From positions 1 through 64,000 of the forward strand of contig NZ_QBUY01000030.1 in assembly GCF_003121405.1 (NCBI RefSeq): 64,000 nucleotides of DNA, given 5' to 3'. The position numbers and the translations under genes were made by a program. A model generated the notes under the pieces. The model made no database searches. It was not told the DNA's origin and saw only the letters and a list, made by a program, of their open reading frames with translations. Source of the stretch: Paraburkholderia sp. C35 (GTDB lineage Bacteria > Pseudomonadota > Gammaproteobacteria > Burkholderiales > Burkholderiaceae). Positions 58,560 to 64,000 of this stretch are shown in pieces (position 1 is the stretch's first letter; each line of letters opens with the position of its first letter).

Positions 58560-59867
58560 ATGACCCAAGCCATCAGTACCCGTCAGCCGGGACGCGCCGC
58601 CACGGCCGCGTTTATCGGCACGATGATCGAGTGGTACGACTTTTACATCTACGCGACCGCTGCCGCGCTCGTATTCGGCGAACTGTACTTTCCGTCGAGC
58701 GATCGCTTCATCAGCACGATGGCGTCTTTTGCGACCTTTGCAGTGGGCTTTTTCGCTCGTCCGCTGGGCGGCATCGTGTTCGGCCATCTCGGCGACCGTA
58801 TCGGCCGCAAGAAGGCGCTGATGACCACGCTGATGATGATGGGCGTCGCGACGGTATGCGTCGGCCTGTTGCCGGACTATTCGAAAGTCGGCGTGCTGGC
58901 GCCTGTGTTGCTGGTTTTGCTACGCGTAGTGCAAGGCGTCGCCGTTGGAGGTGAATGGGGCGGCGCGGTGCTGATGGCGGGCGAACATGCGCCGCAAGGA
59001 CGCCGCACGTTCTTCGCTTCGTTTGCTCAGCTTGGCAGTCCGGCGGGTTTGATTCTTTCGCTGATCGCATTTCGCGCGGTCACGTCGATGGACAAGGCGG
59101 ACTTCATGTCGTGGGGCTGGCGTCTGCCGTTTCTCGCGAGTTCCGTGCTGTTGATCGTCGGTATCGTGATTCGTTTGGGCGTGAATGAATCGCCGGAATT
59201 CCAGCGCGTGAAGGAAACCAACCGCACCGCGAAGCTGCCTATCGCCGAAGTGTTCAGCTCGGCATGGGGTCTCGTGCTGCTGTGCATCGGCGCGAATACG
59301 ATCGGCATCGCAGGCGTGTACTTCACCAACACCTTCATGATCGCGTACACGACGCAATACGTCGGCGTCACGCGTTCGATGATTCTCGATTGCCTGTTTG
59401 TCGTTGCCATCATCCAGTTTCTGTCGCAGCCGGTCGCGGCGTGGATCGCTGAACGGATTGGCGGCGCGCGCTTCCTGAAGATCGCCGCGCTGCTCGCGAT
59501 GATCTCGCCGTATCCGATGTTCATGCTGGTGCAAAGCGGCGCGGTCGTGCCGATGGTGATCGGTATCGCGATTGCCGTGGTCTGCATGGCGAGCTTCTAC
59601 TCGGTGATCGCGGGCTTTGTCAGCGGCATCTTCCCGACGCGTGTGCGCTACTCGGGCATATCGCTCGCGTATCAGGTGTGCGGCGCGATTGCGGGCGGCC
59701 TGACGCCGCTGGTCGGCACCTGGCTCGCTCATCGCTATACGGGCCAATGGTGGCCGCTTGCCGTGTTCTATACGTGCCTCGCGGGCATCTCGCTGCTGTG
59801 CATCGTAGCGCTCGACGCGCGCCGTGCCGCGCATGCCGATCAGGCCGAAGCCGTCGGCGCGCATTGA
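58560..59867 (+). CDS. MHS-family MFS transporter (proton symporter)
   Basis: A 435-residue, 12-helix major facilitator of the metabolite:H+ symporter group (ShiA/ProP/KgtP type). The N-terminus has the group signature GTMIEWYDFYIYATAAALVF. The loop motif GHLGDRIGRKKAL and VVQGVAVGGEWGGAVLMA (in helix 4-5) are typical. AGGAG precedes the ATG at 58560. It is the first gene of a unit with an M20 hydrolase and an HDAC-like deacetylase. It probably imports their substrate, which is unknown. Confidence 0.92.
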   Translation: MTQAISTRQPGRAATAAFIGTMIEWYDFYIYATAAALVFGELYFPSSDRFISTMASFATFAVGFFARPLGGIVFGHLGDRIGRKKALMTTLMMMGVATVCVGLLPDYSKVGVLAPVLLVLLRVVQGVAVGGEWGGAVLMAGEHAPQGRRTFFASFAQLGSPAGLILSLIAFRAVTSMDKADFMSWGWRLPFLASSVLLIVGIVIRLGVNESPEFQRVKETNRTAKLPIAEVFSSAWGLVLLCIGANTIGIAGVYFTNTFMIAYTTQYVGVTRSMILDCLFVVAIIQFLSQPVAAWIAERIGGARFLKIAALLAMISPYPMFMLVQSGAVVPMVIGIAIAVVCMASFYSVIAGFVSGIFPTRVRYSGISLAYQVCGAIAGGLTPLVGTWLAHRYTGQWWPLAVFYTCLAGISLLCIVALDARRAAHADQAEAVGAH

Positions 59868-59899
59868 ATCGAACTCACGTTGAACGACCCGGAAGACTC

Positions 59900-61156
59900 A
59901 TGAAAGACCTGATGCAAATCGATGGCGCGCGCCTGTGGCAAAGCCTGATGGACATGGCGCAGATCGGCGCGACGCCGAAGGGCGGCGTGCGGCGGCTCGC
60001 GCTCACGGAAGACGATGTGCGTGGCCGCGATCTGTTCGCGCAGTGGTGCCGCGATGCGGGCATGACGGTGAGCGTCGATGAAATCGGCAATCTGTTTGCG
60101 CGTCGAGAAGGCGCACGCAAGGACGCTGCGCCTGTGCTGATCGGCAGTCACCTCGATACGCAGCCGGAAGGCGGACGCTTCGATGGCGTGTACGGCGTGC
60201 TTGCTGCGCTCGAACTGGTGCGCGCATTGAACGACGCGAATATCGTCACGGAAAAGCCGATCGAGATCGTCTCGTGGACTAACGAGGAGGGTGCGCGCTT
60301 TACGCCCGCGATGCTCGGCTCGGCGGTGTTCACAGGCATCACCTCGCTGGACGAAGCGCTAAAGAAAGAAGACGCGGACCACATCACGCTCGCCGATGCG
60401 TTGAAGCAAAGCGGTTATCGCGGTGAGCGCGCCGTTAAAGGCCAATCCGTCGATGCCTATTTCGAAGCGCACATCGAACAAGGTCCCGTGCTGGAAGCGA
60501 ACGGCACCACGATCGGCGTGGTGACGGGCGGACAGGCGATCCGTTGGCTCGACGTCAACGTGACGGGCATGGCCGCGCATGCGGGCACGACACCGATGCC
60601 GTATCGCAAGGACGCGTACTTCGCGAGCGCGCAGATGGCGCTGGAACTGGAGCGCATCGTTGCCGGTTACGCGCCGCGCGGACTCGTGACGATCGGGCAG
60701 ATTGGTATCAGGAACGCGTCGCGCAACACGATTGCCGGCGACGTGTCGTTCACCGTCGATCTGCGTCATCCCGACGACAGCGAAGTCGATGCGATGGAGC
60801 GTGATTTGCGTGCAGCGTTCGCGCGCGTCGCGCAAGACCGCGGCGTACAGCTTGCCGTGGAAACGTATTGGCGCAGCCCGGCAACACCATTCGATAGCGA
60901 ATGCGTTGCGCTGGTTGCGAATGCGGTTGAAGCTCTCGGTTATTCGAACGAACGCATTGTCAGTGGCGCGGGCCACGATGCGATTCATCTCGCGCGCTAT
61001 TGCCCGACGGCGATGGTATTCATTCCGTGCGTCGACGGCTTGTCGCATAACGAAGCCGAAGATGCGCTGCCCGAAGACGTCACGCGCGGCACCAACGTGC
61101 TGCTCAATGCGGTGCTTGCCCGTGCAGGCGTGATGGCGACAGCGGACGTGCAATAA
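59900..61156 (+). CDS. M20-family N-carbamoyl amino acid/ureido hydrolase
   Basis: A 418-residue Zn-dependent hydrolase of the group that includes N-carbamoyl-L-amino acid hydrolase, beta-ureidopropionase and allantoate amidohydrolase. Metal-site motifs are GSHLDTQPEGGRFDG, WTNEEGARFTPAMLGS, AHIEQGPVLE and SGAGHDA near the C-terminus; the dimerisation lid lies in between. Start at 59900 is supported by GGAAG. It lies 32 nt after the transporter gene and 13 nt before the deacetylase gene. Products would be ammonium, CO2 and an amino compound. Confidence 0.88.
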   Translation: MKDLMQIDGARLWQSLMDMAQIGATPKGGVRRLALTEDDVRGRDLFAQWCRDAGMTVSVDEIGNLFARREGARKDAAPVLIGSHLDTQPEGGRFDGVYGVLAALELVRALNDANIVTEKPIEIVSWTNEEGARFTPAMLGSAVFTGITSLDEALKKEDADHITLADALKQSGYRGERAVKGQSVDAYFEAHIEQGPVLEANGTTIGVVTGGQAIRWLDVNVTGMAAHAGTTPMPYRKDAYFASAQMALELERIVAGYAPRGLVTIGQIGIRNASRNTIAGDVSFTVDLRHPDDSEVDAMERDLRAAFARVAQDRGVQLAVETYWRSPATPFDSECVALVANAVEALGYSNERIVSGAGHDAIHLARYCPTAMVFIPCVDGLSHNEAEDALPEDVTRGTNVLLNAVLARAGVMATADVQ

Positions 61157-61169
61157 GAAAGGATCTGCA

Positions 61170-62195
61170 ATGAAGACGTTTTTTCACCCGGAACAACTGC
61201 TGCATCATCCGCGCTCGTATCTGTCGCGTGGTCAGATGCGTGCACCGCAGGAAGTGCCCGAGCGCGCGGCGCGACTCGTGGCCGCAGCGAAATCGCTGGA
61301 CTTCGATGTCGTCGAACCGGCGAATCATGGGACGGCGGCGATTGCCGCTGTGCATGATATGAACTATCTGCGCTTCCTCGAAGAAGCACATCGCGACTGG
61401 AAGAAGATGCCCGACGATTGGGGCGACGAAGTGATGTCGAACATCTACGTGCGCGATCCGAATCCGTTGCGTGGCGTGCTCGCGAAGGCGGCGCGTTATC
61501 TCGCCGACGGCAGTTGCCCGGTCGGCGCGAATACGTATCGCGCTGCATACTGGTCGGCGCAAAGTGCGCTGGCGGCGGCATCGGCTGTCAACGAAGGCGC
61601 GCGCGAAACGTATGCGCTGTGCCGGCCCCCTGGCCATCACGCGCGTGCCGATGCGGCAGGCGGGTTCTGCTATCTGAACAATGCCGCGATCGCGGCGCAG
61701 TCGCTGCGCAGCCGCTTCAAACGCGTCGCGATTCTCGACACCGACATGCACCACGGCCAGGGCGTGCAGGAGATTTTCTACGGTCGCGACGACGTGCTGT
61801 ACATCTCCATTCACGGCGATCCGACCAACTTCTATCCGGTGGTTGCTGGCTATGAAGAGGAGCGCGGCGCGGGTGACGGCGATGGTTTCAACGTCAATCT
61901 GCCGATGCCGCACGGTTCATCGGAAGCGGTGTTCTTCGACAAGCTCGATGATGCACTGGCCGTGCTGAAGCGCTTCGAACCCGATGCGCTGGTGCTCGCG
62001 CTTGGCTTCGACATCTACAAGGACGATCCGCAATCGCAGGTGGCTGTCACGACGGAAGGCTTCGGGCGACTTGGCGAAAAGATCGGCGCGTTGAAACTGC
62101 CTTCTGTGATCGTGCAGGAAGGCGGCTATCACCTCGAAAGTCTCGAAGCGAATGCGCGGGCATTCTTTGGTGGCTTCATGGAAAAGCGCGCCTGA
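61170..62195 (+). CDS. HDAC-like deacetylase (acetylpolyamine amidohydrolase type)
   Basis: A 341-residue zinc-dependent deacetylase of the class II/HDAC superfamily. Catalytic landmarks: RPPGHHARADAAGGFCYLNN (tandem His), DTDMHHGQGVQEIF (Asp and His zinc ligands) and EGGYHL near the end. The length and N-terminal PEQLLHHPRSYL resemble acetylpolyamine amidohydrolases, which remove acetyl groups from acetylated polyamines. It is the last gene of the LysR-linked unit; together with the carbamoylase this points to breakdown of an acylated and ureido/guanidino amine (inference). Confidence 0.9.
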   Translation: MKTFFHPEQLLHHPRSYLSRGQMRAPQEVPERAARLVAAAKSLDFDVVEPANHGTAAIAAVHDMNYLRFLEEAHRDWKKMPDDWGDEVMSNIYVRDPNPLRGVLAKAARYLADGSCPVGANTYRAAYWSAQSALAAASAVNEGARETYALCRPPGHHARADAAGGFCYLNNAAIAAQSLRSRFKRVAILDTDMHHGQGVQEIFYGRDDVLYISIHGDPTNFYPVVAGYEEERGAGDGDGFNVNLPMPHGSSEAVFFDKLDDALAVLKRFEPDALVLALGFDIYKDDPQSQVAVTTEGFGRLGEKIGALKLPSVIVQEGGYHLESLEANARAFFGGFMEKRA

Positions 62196-62210
62196 GGCGC
62201 GTGCTTTTCC
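62180..62210. terminator. Bidirectional hairpin after the deacetylase gene
   Basis: Arms GGAAAAGC with GCGCC (62180-62192) pair with GGCGC and GCTTTTCC (62196-62210), overlapping the stop codon. A/T runs at the stem base would serve as terminator from either side, matching the convergent arsH gene. Confidence 0.65.
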
Positions 62211-62232
62211 AGTGAAGACAAGCAGCGTAACG

Positions 62233-62961
62233 TCAGCGTGACTCGTGGCTCATCGCTGCGCTGGCGAGCGCGGTGACCTCTGCGGGCGCGTGCTTTTTGC
62301 GCTCGCTGTACCGGTCAGTCAGATAGTCCGAACGATCGCGTACGAGTAGCGTGAACTTGTAGAGTTCTTCCATCACGTCGACGACGCGATCGTAGTATGC
62401 CGAAGGTTTCATTCGCCCATTCTCGTCGAACTCCTTGAATGCCTGAGCGACGGAACTCTGGTTCGGGATCGTCACCATACGCATCCAGCGGCCAAGCAAG
62501 CGCAGCGAGTTGACGGCATTGAACGACTGCGAGCCACCGCATACCTGCATGACGGCAAGCGTGCGTCCCTGGGTGGGACGCAGGCTGCCCGAAATCAGCG
62601 GCAGCCAGTCGATCTGATTCTTGAATACGCCTGTCATCGCGCCATGACGCTCGGGACTGCACCACACCTGTCCTTCTGACCACACCGACAACGCGCGCAG
62701 CTCAGCGACTTTCGGATGATCGGGCGGCACGCTGTCGGCCATCGGCAATCCGTGCGGATCGAACACTTTTGTTTCGGCGCCGAACTGCTGAAGAATGCGC
62801 TCGGCTTCGAGTGTCAGCAGCTTGCTGTACGACGTCGGCCGCAATGAACCGTAGAGAAGCAGAATACGCGGCGGATGTTGCGAGACCGCGCGCGGTTCGA
62901 GTTTCGCGAGATCAGGTGTGTCGAGGTGAAGCGCGTCGATGTTGGGAAGATCTGTCTGCAT
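62233..62961 (-). CDS. arsH: ArsH, NADPH-dependent FMN reductase of arsenic resistance
   Basis: A 242-residue flavodoxin-like protein. The FMN phosphate loop YGSLRPTSYSKLL and the ArsH-specific GAMTGVFKNQIDWLPL and QGRTLAVMQVCGGSQSFN stretches are present. ArsH oxidises organoarsenicals (trivalent methyl or aromatic) and is found only in ars operons. The ATG at 62961 is preferred; a TTG two codons upstream is possible. It lies 12 nt after the ArsC fusion gene. Confidence 0.94.
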   Translation of the reverse strand: MQTDLPNIDALHLDTPDLAKLEPRAVSQHPPRILLLYGSLRPTSYSKLLTLEAERILQQFGAETKVFDPHGLPMADSVPPDHPKVAELRALSVWSEGQVWCSPERHGAMTGVFKNQIDWLPLISGSLRPTQGRTLAVMQVCGGSQSFNAVNSLRLLGRWMRMVTIPNQSSVAQAFKEFDENGRMKPSAYYDRVVDVMEELYKFTLLVRDRSDYLTDRYSERKKHAPAEVTALASAAMSHESR

Positions 62962-62973
62962 TGGCAATGGCGG

Positions 62974-63801
62974 TTACAGGGTGATGGCACGTGTAAGCAG
63001 CGTGGCGCCTGATGGGCACAGGCCAGCGGCTTGACGTGTAGTGAGTATGGTTGCTGGTGCGGTATCCCGGCTGGACTGCCGGAAGCCTGCCTTTTCGAAG
63101 AACGCGGCTTCGCTCGTCGTGAGCAGCCATGCGGTACGGGCACCGGCGTCGAACGCCGCGCGCAACAGCACGGCAAGCAGATTGCGGCCGATGCCTTTAC
63201 CACGTTGCGCCCGCTCAACGACGACTGACCGCACGAGTGCGTCGGAGCCGTACTGCTCGAATCCCCCGTAGCCGAGGTGGACTCCCGTTAGCGTGGAGAA
63301 CGAGAAGAAAACGCGATGGGGATCGCTCAGATCATCGGTTGGAAGTCCTGCATCGTGCAGAGCCTGCGTGAATGCAGCTTCGTCACCTGGGATCGCGCGA
63401 GCAACGATGAACGGCGTGCCTTCCTCCTTCAGGATCTCATGCTTGGGCACGGCGTCGAGCAACTCGATCACAGCATCCGATGGCCGGCATAGACGCGTGC
63501 CGCGCGGCGTTACGACAATCGGCCGGTTGATCAGAATGGGATGGGCGAGCATGGCGGAGATCAGTTGAGCGTCGCTCAACGCTGGATCGTCGAGTCCGAG
63601 TTCCCGATACGGCGTGCCTTTTATTCGAAGGACATCTCTGACCGCCATTCCGCTATCGGCGATCAGGCGTTCGAGCGTGGCGCGATCGGGTGGATGCTGC
63701 AGGTACTCGATCACGTGCGGGTTCTCTCCGGCTTCGCGCAGCAGCGCGAGCACGTTGCGAGACGTGCCGCAATCGGGGTTGTGATAGATGGTGACGCTCA
63801 T
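62974..63801 (-). CDS. arsC: Fusion of glutaredoxin-type arsenate reductase and GNAT acetyltransferase (ArsC-ArsN)
   Basis: A 275-residue fusion. Residues 1-118 are ArsC: catalytic Cys11 (HNPDCGTSRN) and the three phosphate/arsenate-binding arginines Arg59 (LRIKG), Arg93 (INRPIV) and Arg106 (LCRPSD). Residues about 130-275 are a GNAT domain with the acetyl-CoA loop VVERAQRGKGIGRNLL, like the ArsN-type arsinothricin or phosphinothricin acetyltransferases. It would reduce arsenate and acetylate an amine-bearing organoarsenical. Start ATG at 63801; it lies 31 nt after arsR. Confidence 0.88.
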   Translation of the reverse strand: MSVTIYHNPDCGTSRNVLALLREAGENPHVIEYLQHPPDRATLERLIADSGMAVRDVLRIKGTPYRELGLDDPALSDAQLISAMLAHPILINRPIVVTPRGTRLCRPSDAVIELLDAVPKHEILKEEGTPFIVARAIPGDEAAFTQALHDAGLPTDDLSDPHRVFFSFSTLTGVHLGYGGFEQYGSDALVRSVVVERAQRGKGIGRNLLAVLLRAAFDAGARTAWLLTTSEAAFFEKAGFRQSSRDTAPATILTTRQAAGLCPSGATLLTRAITL

Positions 63802-63832
63802 CGCGCCTGCCACGTACGCGTGATCGCCCGCA

Positions 63833-64000
63833 TCACGATCGGGCCGCCATTCCACAATCGGCACCCGCACAGCAGTTTTCAGTGAGGAACCCGATCAGGC
63901 CGGTCATCGCATCGAAGTTGGCCGAGTAATAGACGAAGCGTCCTTCCTGCCGGCCCGTGACGAGTCCGGCATGCGAAAGATCTTTCAGATGGAAGGACAG
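63833..64000 (-). CDS. arsR: ArsR-family regulator, C-terminal part (cut by window edge)
   Basis: The last 55 codons of a winged-helix ArsR/SmtB protein run to the end of the window: LSFHLKDLSHAGLVTGRQEG followed by RFVYYSANFDAM, the recognition helix and wing of the family. The C-terminus carries ENCCAGADC, a cysteine cluster that may bind arsenite, as in type 2/3 ArsR proteins with C-terminal cysteines. It heads the ars operon; the missing N-terminus is outside the window. Confidence 0.85.
   Translation of the reverse strand: MSFHLKDLSHAGLVTGRQEGRFVYYSANFDAMTGLIGFLTENCCAGADCGMAARS

Overview
The window reads as a piece of a high-GC betaproteobacterial chromosome or megaplasmid of the Burkholderiaceae, most like Paraburkholderia or Caballeronia. 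The grounds are strong GC codon use, many LysR and MarR regulators, a DUF3562-type small protein, an lpiA/acvB-type lipid operon, pobA, and accessory catabolic modules with their own regulators. That placement is inference from gene content. I see no rRNA, tRNA, CRISPR array, prophage or intact insertion sequence.

Layout. 1-5.9 kb: two paralogous MarR regulators followed by a tripartite drug-efflux system (NodT-type outer membrane factor, HlyD/EmrA-type adaptor, EmrB-type DHA2 pump). Copies of one palindromic operator precede four start points, and one lies exactly inside a sigma70 spacer. 5.9-12.4 kb: a TPR membrane protein, then mprF/lpiA translationally coupled to acvB (aminoacyl-phosphatidylglycerol synthesis and hydrolysis). 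12.7-17.3 kb: an isoquinoline-oxidoreductase-type molybdenum hydroxylase (large subunit first), a BON protein and pobA. 17.3-24.1 kb: a complete ddp-type D-Ala-D-Ala dipeptidase and peptide ABC operon headed by an RpiR regulator. 24.4-26.6 kb: a catalase followed by a gene-free stretch with two inverted copies of a long hairpin repeat, a third copy of which opens the window.

26.6-47.3 kb holds mostly single-gene units: LysR regulators, fRMsr, a secreted Ntn hydrolase, a frameshifted nitroreductase, TauE/SafE, a lytic transglycosylase, a PLD-family lipoprotein, a lone receiver protein, a chemoreceptor preceded by a possible small RNA, an AhpD-like protein, an FKBP, a degenerate LMW-phosphatase, YjbQ, a cupin, an SDR, RidA, lipoproteins and a VOC protein.

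47.3-57.4 kb (minus strand) is the best-resolved system: a guanidine assimilation operon. A sigma54 (-24/-12) promoter is followed by a guanidine-I (ykkC) riboswitch, then an ABC transporter, two DUF1989 proteins (carboxyguanidine deiminase type), a urea/guanidine carboxylase and allophanate hydrolase. Genes usually labelled as urea degradation are here more likely for guanidine. Next to it (57.4-62.2 kb) lies a LysR-controlled unit of an MHS transporter, an M20 carbamoylase/ureidohydrolase-type enzyme and an HDAC-like deacetylase of unknown substrate. The window ends in an ars operon (arsR cut by the edge, an ArsC-acetyltransferase fusion, arsH) with no arsenite pump visible.
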